DNA of 64,000 nt. Source: an uncultured Pseudokineococcus sp. (lineage in GTDB: Bacteria > Actinomycetota > Actinomycetes > Actinomycetales > Quadrisphaeraceae). Position 1 is the first letter of the stretch. Each line of letters begins with the position of its first letter. Under the pieces are notes generated by a model, which worked only from the letters and a program-made list of their open reading frames with translations, did not search any database and was not told the origin of the DNA. Below, piece after piece: positions 19,804 to 29,208 of the stretch. The translations under genes were made by a program, and so were the position numbers. Location: the NCBI RefSeq assembly GCF_947495735.1, contig NZ_CANMAA010000001.1, forward strand, positions 558,001-622,000, read 5' to 3'.

Positions 19804-20520
19804 TCAGACGCCGCCGGCCTTCAGCGCGGCCAGGCGGGCCTCGACCTCGAGGGAGTCGGAGTCGGCGTCGAGCTCCTCGAACTGGGCGTCGATCGAGGAC
19901 GCCGCCAGCTCGGCCCGGCCGGCGGCGCGAGCCTCCTCGCGGCGGACCTTCTCCTCGAAGCGGGAGACCTCGCTGGTCGGGTCCATGAGGTCGATGCCCC
20001 TGACCGCCTCGTGCATGCGGTTCTGCGCCTCGGCGACCTTGGCGCGCGAGGCGAGCTGGTCGCGCTTGGTGCGCAGGTCGGAGAGCTTGCCGCGCATGCC
20101 CTCCAGGCCCTTCTTCAGCTTGGCCACGACCTCGGTCTGGGCCGCGATCTGCGGCTCGAAGCCGCGCAGCTCGGCCTCGGCGGCGATCTGGCGCTGCAGC
20201 GCGACCTTCGCGAGGTTGTCGAAGCGGTCGGCCTCGGCGGGGGTGCCGGCCGAGCGCAGGTCGTCGGCGCGGCGGCTGGCGGCGAGCGCCTTGCCGCCCC
20301 ACTCCGACGCCGTCTGCCGGGCCTCCGCGGCGTCGGCCTCGAGCAGGCGCAGGTTGCCGATCGTCTGGGCGACCGCCTCCTCGGCCTCGCGGATGCTGCT
20401 CGTGTAGTCGCGGACCATCTGGTCGAGCATCAGCTCGGGGTCCTCCGCGGCGTCGATCGCCGCGTTGAGGTTGGCCCGGACCAGCTGCCCGACCCGTCCG
20501 AGCAGGGACTGCTGCGCCAT
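19804..20520 (-). CDS. PspA/IM30 family protein
   Basis: SLLGRVGQLVRANLNAAIDAAEDPELMLDQMVRDYTSSIREAEEAVAQTIGN. Confidence 0.95.
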   Translation of the reverse strand: MAQQSLLGRVGQLVRANLNAAIDAAEDPELMLDQMVRDYTSSIREAEEAVAQTIGNLRLLEADAAEARQTASEWGGKALAASRRADDLRSAGTPAEADRFDNLAKVALQRQIAAEAELRGFEPQIAAQTEVVAKLKKGLEGMRGKLSDLRTKRDQLASRAKVAEAQNRMHEAVRGIDLMDPTSEVSRFEEKVRREEARAAGRAELAASSIDAQFEELDADSDSLEVEARLAALKAGGV

Positions 20521-20690
20521 GGTCGTCTGTCCTTCCGTCGTTCTCCGGTGGTCGCGGCCGCGCGCGATGGCGCCCGCCGCTCGCCCGCGAGCCTCCCACG
20601 ACGGCGCCCGCCGGGCCCGGTCCGACCGCCGCGCTCGACGTCCCGTCCAGGGACCTCGCCGACGACCGCCTGGAAAGGGGACCCCACGAC

Positions 20691-20931
20691 GGCACTGCGC
20701 CGTCGAAGTGCTGGGGAGAGCGCCTCACGGCGGCACTGTGCCGACACAGTGCGGGGAAGGGCGGCTTCCCGCGGCACTGTGCCGACACAGTGCGGGGAAG
20801 GGCGGCTCCCGGCGGCACTGTGTCGACAGAGTGCGGGGAAGGGCGGCTCCCCGCGGCACTGTGTCGACAGAGTGCGGGGAGGGGCGGCGACGGGCGGCAC
20901 GGGTCGCCGCAGTGCGCCGGGGGTGGGCTAG
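20691..20931 (+). repeat. Array D: 6 units of the 41-bp palindrome-centred repeat
   Basis: Cores at 20691, 20733, 20774, 20815, 20856, 20897 (42, 41, 41, 41, 41); e.g. gcactgtgccgacacagtgcggggaagggcggctcccggcg. Confidence 0.97.
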
Positions 20932-23021
20932 AAGCGCCCGCCGCCGCCGGAGCCGCCGAAGCCGCCGCCCCCGAATCCGCCGCCGCCACCGCCGCCCCCG
21001 AAGCCGCCCCCGAACCCGCCGCCGCCACCGCCTCCGCCGAACCCGCCGCCGAACCCGCCCCCGCCGCGGGAACCGCCCCCGCCGGTCAGGACGGCGCCGA
21101 GGATGCCGCCGATGACGGCGGCCTCCATCGACCCGCCCTGGCGACCGCGGTAGCCGCCGCCGTAGCCCCCGCCGTCCCAGGGGCCGCGGCGGTCGAGGTC
21201 GTCCTGGACGCGCTGCTGGACGCGCTCGGCGAGGGCGTCGGCGCGGCGGGCCTCGGCCAGCGCCGTCACCGGGTCGGCGTCGGCCGAGCGCTCGGCCCGG
21301 TCCAGCGCCTGCTCCGCCTCGCGCAGCAGCGCGCGGGCCTCCTGGCCGACGCCGCCGCGGCGGACGGCGACGACCTGGCGCGCCATGTCGACCTCCGCGC
21401 GCGCGGCCACGAGGGCGTGGTCGACGCCGGCCCGGGCGCGGGAGGCGCGCTGGCGCTGCTCGCGCACCGAGGCCAGGGCGCCGTCGAGGGCCTCGTCGGC
21501 CTCCTCCAGGCGGCGCAGGGCGGTGAGCGGGTCCTGGCGGCCGGGCTCGCTGGCGGCCTCGGCCTCGGCCACCGCCGTCCGGGCGCGCGCCAGCAGGGGC
21601 GCCAGGTCGCGCACGGCGGCGTCGCCCCGGCTGCCCTCGAGCAGGGCCTGGGCCTCGGAGAGGTCCTGCTCGGTCTCCGCGCGGGCGTCGGAGAGGTGGC
21701 GCTCGGCCTCCTCCAGCTCCTGCTCGCGCGTGCCGACGGCGTCGAGCAGCTGCCGCGCCCGAGCGGCGGCCTGGTCGGCGCCGCGGGCGGCGAGCGCCGC
21801 GCGCCCGGTGTCCCCGGCCTCGACGGCGGCGCGTCCCTCGGCGATCTCCTCCTCGGCCAGGTCGAGCGACGCCTCCGCGTCGTCCGGCGCGCTGCGCACG
21901 GCGGTGACGGCCGAGTCGGCGTACTCGCGGTGCATCGCCACCAGGCGCGAGCGCTCCTGCGCCACGCGGGGGCGCAGCGCGGCGACGTCGTCCGCGCGCG
22001 CCGTCAGGACGCCGGGGGCCCGGCGTCCCAGGTCGCGCAGCTCGTCGAAGGCGTCGGACTGCTCGTCCAAGGCCGTGTCGGCGCGGCCGCAGCGGTCCAC
22101 GACCTCCTGCAGGGCGGCCCGGCGCGCCGTCTCGTCGATCTCGAGGCGGTCGCCGTCGGGACCCTCGCCGTCCGCGCGCCGGCGGGCGGCGAAGGCGGCC
22201 GCGAGGTCCTGCCGGGCCGCGGCCAGGGTCTGCTCGAAGCGCACCACGGCCTCGTCGCCGAACTCGGCGCGCGCGAACTCGACCTCGGTGGCCGAGGACA
22301 TGACCGCGTCGTCGACGGCGACCAGGGCCGAGCTGGCCCGGCGCTCCAGCTCCGGCAGCGGCTCGAGCGGCGCCGGAGCGGGTCCGCGGCGGCGCCGGGC
22401 GTCCGCGCGCTGCTCGCCCCGGCCCCGCACGAGGGCCACGACGACCGCGACGCCGACCCCGAGGAGCAGCAGGAGGACCAGGAGGCCCAGCCCCGAGCCG
22501 CCGGAGCTCGTGCTCGCCCCCGCACCCGGGTCGGTGCTGCTGCTCCCGCCGGCGGCGGCGCCGGCCGACGAGCCGGCCAGGGCGTCGGCGTACGCCTCGA
22601 CGGCGCCCGCCCAGTCGTCGTCGGCGAGCTCGGTCTCGGCGGCGCTGTTGGCCGCGGCGACGTCGACGTCGGCGTCCACCTGGCTGCCGTACGCGCGGTC
22701 GCCCACCGCCACGGCGAGGACGCCGTCGCCGTCGCCGAGCTGGGAGAGCGTGCCCGTCTGCTGCGCCCACTGCTGGCCGCCGAGCCCGTCGAAGCTGTCG
22801 ACGAAGACGACGAAGAGCTGGACGCCGGTCTCGGCGCGCAGGTCCGCCAGCGCGGCCTCGACCTGCGCCTCCTCGCCGGTGAGCGCGCCGACCTGGTCGG
22901 TGACCTGGTCGTCCAGGCGCAGGGGCTCGACCGCCGAGGCGGCCGGGGCCAGGAGCAGCAGCGGTGCGAGCGCCAGCGCGAGAGCGGTGGACGTCGCGGC
23001 GGTGGCCCGCCGGCGGCTCAC
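20928..23021 (-). CDS. TPM domain-containing secreted/membrane protein with Gly-rich C-terminus
   Basis: Signal peptide; VTDQVGALTGEEAQVEAALADLRAETGVQLFVVFVDSFDGLGGQQWAQQT; TM; coiled-coil; GGGGFGGGFGGGGGG tail. Confidence 0.88.
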   Translation of the reverse strand: MSRRRATAATSTALALALAPLLLLAPAASAVEPLRLDDQVTDQVGALTGEEAQVEAALADLRAETGVQLFVVFVDSFDGLGGQQWAQQTGTLSQLGDGDGVLAVAVGDRAYGSQVDADVDVAAANSAAETELADDDWAGAVEAYADALAGSSAGAAAGGSSSTDPGAGASTSSGGSGLGLLVLLLLLGVGVAVVVALVRGRGEQRADARRRRGPAPAPLEPLPELERRASSALVAVDDAVMSSATEVEFARAEFGDEAVVRFEQTLAAARQDLAAAFAARRRADGEGPDGDRLEIDETARRAALQEVVDRCGRADTALDEQSDAFDELRDLGRRAPGVLTARADDVAALRPRVAQERSRLVAMHREYADSAVTAVRSAPDDAEASLDLAEEEIAEGRAAVEAGDTGRAALAARGADQAAARARQLLDAVGTREQELEEAERHLSDARAETEQDLSEAQALLEGSRGDAAVRDLAPLLARARTAVAEAEAASEPGRQDPLTALRRLEEADEALDGALASVREQRQRASRARAGVDHALVAARAEVDMARQVVAVRRGGVGQEARALLREAEQALDRAERSADADPVTALAEARRADALAERVQQRVQDDLDRRGPWDGGGYGGGYRGRQGGSMEAAVIGGILGAVLTGGGGSRGGGGFGGGFGGGGGGGGFGGGFGGGGGGGGFGGGGFGGSGGGGRF

Positions 23022-23326
23022 CGGTGTCCCCAGCCGCGCGTGCGCCACGCGTCCGGGCCGAGCGCCGCGACTCCGAGCCGGTGCGCGGGGTCGCCCCACG
23101 CCGGGACGACCTCCGGCGCGGGCTCCGGCAGCGAGGAGCCCTGCCGCGCGGCGACGACGGCCACCAGCGCCGCCAGCTCGGCGTCGTCGGGGCGCCCGCG
23201 CAGCACGCGCAGCAGCGGGGGAGCGCCCTCCGTCCCGGTCGCCGTCGTCGCCCCGGTGGTCGTCGCCCCGGTGGTCGTCGCCCAGGTGGTCGTCGCCTCG
23301 GTGGTCGTCGCCTCGGTGGTCGTCAC
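23018..23326 (-). CDS. acyl-CoA carboxylase epsilon subunit
   Basis: [26 protein letters not shown]...WGDPAHRLG...PDAWRTRGW; follows the beta subunit. Confidence 0.85.
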   Translation of the reverse strand: MTTTEATTTEATTTWATTTGATTTGATTATGTEGAPPLLRVLRGRPDDAELAALVAVVAARQGSSLPEPAPEVVPAWGDPAHRLGVAALGPDAWRTRGWGHR

Positions 23327-24963
23327 AGGGGGATGTTCCCGTGCTTCTTCGCGGGGAGCTGCTCGCGCTTGCCGCGCAGCGCCCGCAGGGCCTTGACGAC
23401 CTCGGCGCGCGTGCGCGAGGGCGCGATGACGGCGTCCACGTAGCCCCGCTCGGCGGCGATGTAGGGGTTGGCCAGGGTGTCCTCGTACTCGGCGACGAGG
23501 TCGGCCCGCAGCGCCTCGACGTCCTCGCCGGCCTCGGCGGCGGCCCCGAGGCGGCCCCGGTGGAGGATGTTGGCCGCGCCCTGCGCGCCCATGACGGCGA
23601 TCTGGGCGGTCGGCCAGGCGAGGTTCACGTCGGCCCCGAGGTGCTTGGAGGCCATGACGAGGTAGGCGCCCCCGTAGGCCTTGCGCGTGATGACGGTGAC
23701 CATCGGCACGGTCGCCTCGGCGTAGGCGTAGATGAGCTTGGCGCCGCGGCGGATGATGCCGTTCCACTCCTGGTCCGTGCCCGGCAGGAAGCCCGGCACG
23801 TCGACCAGGGTCAGCACGGGCACGTTGAAGGCGTCGCAGGTGCGGACGAAGCGGGCGGCCTTCTCGCCGGCGTCGATGTCCAGGCAGCCGGCCAGCTGCA
23901 TCGGCTGGTTGGCCACGACCCCGACCGCGTGGCCCTCGACCCGCCCGAACCCGCAGATGACGTTGGGGGCGAACAGCTCGGCGACCTCGAGGAAGTCGCC
24001 GTCGTCGAGCAGGTGCTCCACCACGCGGTGCATGTCGTAGGGCTCGGACGCCGCGTCGGGAACGAGGACGTCGAGCTCGAGGTCCTCCTCGGTGGTCCGC
24101 AGGCCCCGGACGTCCTCCGGCGGCACGACCGGCGCCTCGGCGAGGTTGTTGCTCGGCAGGTGCGCCAGGAGGTCCTTGGCGTACTCGATCGCCGCGTCCT
24201 CGTCCGCCGCCAGGTGGTGGGCCGCGCCGCTGCGGGTGTTGTGCGTGAGCGCCCCGCCGAGCTCCTCCATCGTCACGTCCTCGCCCGTGACGGCGCGGAT
24301 GACGTCGGGGCCCGTGATGAACATCTGCGACGTGCCCTCGACCATCACCGTGAAGTCGGTGAGCGCGGGGGAGTAGACGTGCCCCCCGGCCGCGGCGCCC
24401 ATGATGAGCGAGACCTGGGGCACGACGCCGGACAGGCGCGTGTTGCGGCGGAAGATCTCCCCGTAGAGGCCGAGCGAGACCACGCCCTCCTGGATGCGCG
24501 CGCCGCCGCCCTCGACGATGCCGACGACCGGGCAGCCCGTCTTGAGCGCGTGGTCGAGGACCTTGACGATCTTCTCGCCGTAGACCTCCCCGAGGGAGCC
24601 GCCGAAGACCGTCACGTCCTGGCTGAACACGGCCACGGGGCGCCCGTCGACCGTCCCGTAGCCGGTGACGACGCCGTCGCCGGGCGGGCGGCGGCGCTCC
24701 TGCCCGAACTGGGTGGAGCGGTGGCGGGCCAGCGCGTCGAGCTCGGTGAAGGAGTCCTCGTCGAGCAGCGCCTCGAGGCGCTCGCGCGCCGTCTTCTTGC
24801 CGCGGGCGTGCTGCCGCTCGACCATCCGGGCCGAGCCGGCGTGGACGGCCTCGTCGGAGCGGGCCTCGAGGTCGGCGAGCTTGGCGGCCGTGCCGTGCGG
24901 CGCCTCGTCCGGAGGTGGCGCGCTGCTCGTCTCGGCGGCTGCTGCGGACCCTGCTGCGGGCAA
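23323..24963 (-). CDS. acyl-CoA carboxylase beta (carboxyltransferase) subunit
   Basis: [79 protein letters not shown]; probable TTG start preceded by TGGAGG. Confidence 0.96.
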   Translation of the reverse strand: MPAAGSAAAAETSSAPPPDEAPHGTAAKLADLEARSDEAVHAGSARMVERQHARGKKTARERLEALLDEDSFTELDALARHRSTQFGQERRRPPGDGVVTGYGTVDGRPVAVFSQDVTVFGGSLGEVYGEKIVKVLDHALKTGCPVVGIVEGGGARIQEGVVSLGLYGEIFRRNTRLSGVVPQVSLIMGAAAGGHVYSPALTDFTVMVEGTSQMFITGPDVIRAVTGEDVTMEELGGALTHNTRSGAAHHLAADEDAAIEYAKDLLAHLPSNNLAEAPVVPPEDVRGLRTTEEDLELDVLVPDAASEPYDMHRVVEHLLDDGDFLEVAELFAPNVICGFGRVEGHAVGVVANQPMQLAGCLDIDAGEKAARFVRTCDAFNVPVLTLVDVPGFLPGTDQEWNGIIRRGAKLIYAYAEATVPMVTVITRKAYGGAYLVMASKHLGADVNLAWPTAQIAVMGAQGAANILHRGRLGAAAEAGEDVEALRADLVAEYEDTLANPYIAAERGYVDAVIAPSRTRAEVVKALRALRGKREQLPAKKHGNIPL

Positions 24964-25095
24964 AGGAGGCCTCCAGGGGGCGGGCGCGGTGCCGCGGCCG
25001 CCCCGGGGGCGGCCGCGACCGGCGGGCGGTGCGCTCCGGGGCTGGTGCGCCTCGAGCACGACGGTCCGCGACTCTAGTGCGCCTACGCTGGACGG

Positions 25096-26040
25096 GTGAG
25101 CAGCGCCGGGCCGTGGGCCGACCTCGCGCGCCCGCCGCTGCGAGCCGGTGCGCTCCGCGCGGCCCTCGAGAGCCCCTCCGGCCCGCTCGGCCGGCTCGTC
25201 GTCGAGCCGGAGCTGGCCTCCACGAGCACCGCGCTGGCCGAGCGCGCCCGTGCGCAGCCGCACCGCTGGCCGGACCTGTCGGTGCTCGTCGCCGAGCACC
25301 AGACGCAGGGCCGGGGTCGCCGCGGCCGGACCTTCACGACGGCGCCGCGGGCGGCGCTGACCGCCTCCGTCCTGCTGCGAACCCCCGCCGGGTCCGCGCG
25401 CCACCTGCCCTGGCTGCCCCTGCTGGCCGGGCTGGCCGTCGTCGAGGAGGTCCGGCGTCGCGCGGGGCTGCAGGCCGTCCTGAAGTGGCCGAACGACGTC
25501 CTGGTCCCGCCGCCCTCGGGAGGGGAGTCGCGGCCGGCCAAGGTCTGCGGCGTCCTGGCCGAGGTGCTGCCCCCCGAGCCCGGTGCCGCGGGAGGCGCCG
25601 ACGAGGGTCCGGTCGTCGTGGTCGGCCTCGGCCTCAACGTCGACGCCCGCGCGCAGGAGCTGCCCGCGGCCGGTGCGACGTCGCTGCGGCTGGCCGGGTC
25701 GGCGACGACCGACCGCGACGTCCTGCTGCGCGCGGTCCTGCGCCGCCTCGCCGACCTCTACGGGCGCTGGCGCGAGCTGGGCGGCGCCGGGGACGACGCC
25801 GCGGTCGCGCGCGCCCTGGCCGCGCTCACCGACCCCGTCCGCGAGGTCTGCTCGACGCTGGGCGAGCACGTGCGCGTGGAGCTGCCCGGGGGGAGCGCGC
25901 TGGAGGGCGTGGCCGAGTCGCTCGACGCCTCCGGGGCGCTCGTCGTGCGCACGCCCGCGGGAGCTCGCGCGGTGACCGCGGGCGACGTCGTGCACCTGCG
26001 TCCGCTGACCGCGGCGCCCCCCGCCGGCGAGCGGCGGTGA
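25096..26040 (+). CDS. birA: biotin-[acetyl-CoA-carboxylase] ligase
   Basis: [55 protein letters not shown]. Confidence 0.93.
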   Translation: MSSAGPWADLARPPLRAGALRAALESPSGPLGRLVVEPELASTSTALAERARAQPHRWPDLSVLVAEHQTQGRGRRGRTFTTAPRAALTASVLLRTPAGSARHLPWLPLLAGLAVVEEVRRRAGLQAVLKWPNDVLVPPPSGGESRPAKVCGVLAEVLPPEPGAAGGADEGPVVVVGLGLNVDARAQELPAAGATSLRLAGSATTDRDVLLRAVLRRLADLYGRWRELGGAGDDAAVARALAALTDPVREVCSTLGEHVRVELPGGSALEGVAESLDASGALVVRTPAGARAVTAGDVVHLRPLTAAPPAGERR

Positions 26041-27251
26041 GCGAGCCCGCGCGCGCGCCCGGCGCGCCGGACCCCGACGGGGTGGACGGCGCGCCCGCTG
26101 CCCTGCCGGAGCGGGCCGAGAGGCTCGCCAGGCCCTCCGAGGACGTCGTCGGCCCTCCTGACGACGCCGCCGGCGCGCCGCAGCGGGACGCGCTCGGCAG
26201 CGCCGCGCTGGCGGCCGAGCGGGCCCTCCTGGGCGGTGAGCCCACCCTGTCCCGGCGCGAGGTGGCCACCGCGGCGGACGTGCGCCTGCGCGACGCCCGG
26301 GCCCTGTGGCGGGCGCTGGGCCTGCCGAACGTCGAGTCCTCCGTGCCGGCCTTCACCCAGCTCGACGTCGACGCCCTCGCGCAGGTGACGCACCTGGTGG
26401 AGGAGGTCCGGCTCGGCGAGGAGGTGGCGCTCGAGCTCGCCCGCGCCATCGGCCGGACCATGGACCGGCTCGCGTCCTGGCAGGTGCAGCTGCTGCTGGA
26501 GGAGACGGGCCGCGCCGAGGACGTGCCGCCGCTCCTGGTCGCGCTGGTGGAGGACCTGCGCCCGCTGCTCGACTACACCTGGCGGCGGCACCTCGCCTCG
26601 GCGCTGGACCAGCTCGCCGCCGACCGCCTCGCGCTCGACACCGCCACCACCGTGCAGCGGACGGTCGGCTTCGCCGACATCGTCGCCTTCACCTCGGTCG
26701 CCCGGCGGGTCTCCGAGGCCGAGCTGGCCCGGCTCGTGCAGCGCTTCGAGACCACGGCGGCGGACGTCGTCGCCCGCCACGGCGGCCGCGTCATCACGAT
26801 GATCGGCGACGAGGTGCTCTTCGCCTGCGCCCCCGGGCGGCCGGCGGCCGGCATCGCCCTCGACCTGGCCGAGGCCATGAGCGACGACGAGCTCCTGCCG
26901 CCCGTGCGGGTCGGCGTCGCGACCGGCAAGGTCGTCGCCCGCCTCGGCGACGTCTTCGGCACGCCCGTCAACCGCGCGTCGCGGCTGACGGCCATCGCGC
27001 GGCCGGGCACGGTGCTCCTCGACGGCGCCACCGCGCACCCGCTCGTCGGGACGCCGGGGCTCGACCTGCAGCCCCTGCGCGAGCGCGAGCTGCGCGGCCT
27101 CGGGCCGGTGCGTCCCTGGCTGCTGCGGCGCGCGGGTCCTGACGGCGAGGCCGGCCCCCTCGAGACCGAGGACCTCGAGGGCGTCGCGGCGCTGAGCGAC
27201 GACGCAGACCTCGTGCGCCTGGACGGTCTGGGCGACCGGTCGCGCCCCTGA
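26037..27251 (+). CDS. class III adenylate/guanylate cyclase with N-terminal regulatory region
   Basis: [55 protein letters not shown]...[28 protein letters not shown]. Confidence 0.93.
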   Translation: MSEPARAPGAPDPDGVDGAPAALPERAERLARPSEDVVGPPDDAAGAPQRDALGSAALAAERALLGGEPTLSRREVATAADVRLRDARALWRALGLPNVESSVPAFTQLDVDALAQVTHLVEEVRLGEEVALELARAIGRTMDRLASWQVQLLLEETGRAEDVPPLLVALVEDLRPLLDYTWRRHLASALDQLAADRLALDTATTVQRTVGFADIVAFTSVARRVSEAELARLVQRFETTAADVVARHGGRVITMIGDEVLFACAPGRPAAGIALDLAEAMSDDELLPPVRVGVATGKVVARLGDVFGTPVNRASRLTAIARPGTVLLDGATAHPLVGTPGLDLQPLRERELRGLGPVRPWLLRRAGPDGEAGPLETEDLEGVAALSDDADLVRLDGLGDRSRP

Positions 27252-27370
27252 GGCCTGCGCCGCCGGGCGGGTGGGCACGTCCCGCGCGTCGCGCAGGCCC
27301 GTCTCGGGCGTGCCGCGAGTGCGACGGAGCTGCCTGAGTGCGACGAGGTCGGCCGCACGCGTCGGCGCAC

Positions 27371-27585
27371 GGCTGCCGCGACGGGTGGTGACGGCACCCA
27401 CCAGCGCGGGGGCGGGCGTCCTCCGGGGGCACGTGAGGCGAGCGTCTCGAGCGGGGCGCAGGCCCCGCTCGAGCGCGTAGCCAGTGCCCCCGGAGGGCGC
27501 CCGGCTCCGCGCACTCGTCCCCGCGGGACGACACCCGCCCCGCTGGCGGGTGACGTCACCACTCGTCGCGGGGCGATGGGCAGCC
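27371..27585. repeat. ~215-nt long inverted repeat with internal hairpins between convergent genes
   Basis: Left arm 27371-27432 pairs with 27484-27585 (18/19 at the inner end; GCTGG(T/C)GGGTG(C/A)CGTCACCAC(C/T)CGTCGCGG at the outer end); central perfect 12-bp hairpin CTCGAGCGGGGC-GCAG-GCCCCGCTCGAG at 27446-27473. Confidence 0.9.
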
Positions 27586-27611
27586 GCTCGGGCCCGCGTC
27601 CCGGGAGCGAC

Positions 27612-28337
27612 TCAGGCCCTCGCCGCGAGGCGCCGCCGCAGGTCCAGCAGCGCCCACCACGTGACGCGCACGACCGCCTCGCCGACGATGGCGGGCCCCA
27701 TCTTGGAGCGGCCGGCCGCGCGCTCGACGAACGTGATGGGCACCTCGACCACGCGCGCGCCGGCGGTGACGGCGCGCAGCGTGGTCTCCACCTGGAAGCA
27801 GTAGCCCGTCGAGCGCATCCGGGCGACGCCGATGCGCGCGAGCAGCGGGGCGCGGAAGGCGCGGAAGCCCGCCGTCGCGTCGCGGACGCCGAGGCGCAGC
27901 GCCGCGCCGATGTAGGCGTTGCCGCCCCGGGAGAGCAGGCGCCGGTGCAGGGGCCACCCGCGCGTGCCGCCGCCCTCGACGTAGCGCGAGCCGATGGCGA
28001 GGTCGGCGCCGCCCGGGCCGACGGCGCGGAGCAGGGCCGGCAGGCGGTCGGCGGGGTGGGAGAGGTCCGCGTCCATCTCCACGACGACGTCGTAGCGCCG
28101 CTCGCGGGCCCACGCGAAGCCGGCGCGGTAGGCGGCGCCGAGGCCGTCCTTGGTCGCCCGTCGCAGCAGGTGGACGCGCGGCTCGGGCCGGGCCGCGACG
28201 AGGTCGCCGGTGCCGTCCGGGCTGCCGTCGTCGACGACGAGGACGTCGACGTCCTCGTCGGCGGCCAGCACCCCGTCCAGGAGCGCGCCGATGGTGGCGG
28301 CCTCGTCGTAGACGGGGACGACGACGAGCGCCCTCAC
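27612..28337 (-). CDS. polyprenol monophosphomannose synthase / DPM1-like GT2
   Basis: VVVPVYDEAATIGALLDGVLAADEDVDVLVVDDGSPDGTGDLV...VEMDADLSHPADRLPALL...GSRYVEGGGTRGWPLHRRLLSRGGN. Confidence 0.93.
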   Translation of the reverse strand: MRALVVVPVYDEAATIGALLDGVLAADEDVDVLVVDDGSPDGTGDLVAARPEPRVHLLRRATKDGLGAAYRAGFAWARERRYDVVVEMDADLSHPADRLPALLRAVGPGGADLAIGSRYVEGGGTRGWPLHRRLLSRGGNAYIGAALRLGVRDATAGFRAFRAPLLARIGVARMRSTGYCFQVETTLRAVTAGARVVEVPITFVERAAGRSKMGPAIVGEAVVRVTWWALLDLRRRLAARA

Positions 28338-28873
28338 GCGCCGCGCTCCCGCGCGTCGGGAGCCCCGCCCGTGACGAGCACGCCGCCGTCCGCGGGCGGG
28401 CGCGGGGCGTCGCGGAACACGACCGTGCGGTAGGCCACGAAGCGGAACGCGGTGCCGAGCACCAGGCCGACCCCGTTGGCGGCGACGTTGTCCGCCAGCA
28501 GGCTGGTGAAGCCCAGGACGTAGTGCGAGACCGCCAGGCACCCGACCGCGATGCCCATCCCCACGACGTTCATGGCGACGAAGAGCACGAGCTCGCGGCG
28601 GGTGGACGCGGTGGTGCGGTGCCCCCAGGTCCACCACCTGTTGCCCTGCCACGTCACCGCCGTGGCCACCGCGGTCGAGGCGACCTTGGCCGTCAGGGGG
28701 TGGTCGTCGAGCAGGCCGAGCGCCTCGCTGCGCAGCGCGGTGAAGACGGCGACGTCGGTGACGAACCCCGCCCCGCCCACGAGCAGGAACCGCCACAGCT
28801 CCTCGGTGAGGCCGCGCGGGTGCCGGCGCAGGACCTCTGGCCAGCTGCGTCGTGCCCGCCTGGGTCCTGGCAC
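28334..28873 (-). CDS. GtrA family membrane protein
   Basis: LWRFLLVGGAGFVTDVAVFTALRSE...TWQGNRWWTWGHR...FRFVAYRTVVFRD. Confidence 0.9.
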   Translation of the reverse strand: MPGPRRARRSWPEVLRRHPRGLTEELWRFLLVGGAGFVTDVAVFTALRSEALGLLDDHPLTAKVASTAVATAVTWQGNRWWTWGHRTTASTRRELVLFVAMNVVGMGIAVGCLAVSHYVLGFTSLLADNVAANGVGLVLGTAFRFVAYRTVVFRDAPRPPADGGVLVTGGAPDARERGA

Positions 28874-29094
28874 GGGGTCCTCCTCCCGCTCGCTCCGGTG
28901 CGCGCGGTCGGTCCACGCCGGGCTGCCGACCTCGGCAATCTAGCCGGGGCCGCTGCGCCGTCCCGACCACCCCGTCCTGCGTCGGCACCCGGGGGCCGGG
29001 GCTGGAGCCGTCGGCGCGGCGACGACGGCGCGGCCCGGCTCCGCGGCCCGCGACGGGTGCGGGAGGAGCCTCGTCGCGTCGGTAGCCTCCCCGC

Positions 29095-29208
29095 GTGCAC
29101 CTCCTCGAGCTGTTCCCGGTGCGGCCGGGCCGCGCCGCTGTCGTGGCCCCGGCAGGCCTCGTGGCCGTGGTGAGCGCCCCGGGCGCGGAGCCGGGGGGTG
29201 CGGCGTGA
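29095..29208 (+). CDS. possible 37-aa leader ORF overlapping the purK start
   Basis: GTG...TGA uninterrupted ([37 protein letters not shown]); TGA overlaps purK GTG at 29205. Confidence 0.3.
   Translation: MHLLELFPVRPGRAAVVAPAGLVAVVSAPGAEPGGAA

Noticed and set aside
12028-20931. CRISPR arrays at the 41-bp repeats
   Set aside because: Units are contiguous and diverged over their whole length with no unique spacers, and no cas genes are present.
27252-27379. Additional degenerate 41-bp-family unit (GCACGCGTCGGCGCACGGCTGCCGC at ~27355) downstream of the cyclase
   Set aside because: Similarity is weak and there is no tandem partner at +/-41 bp.
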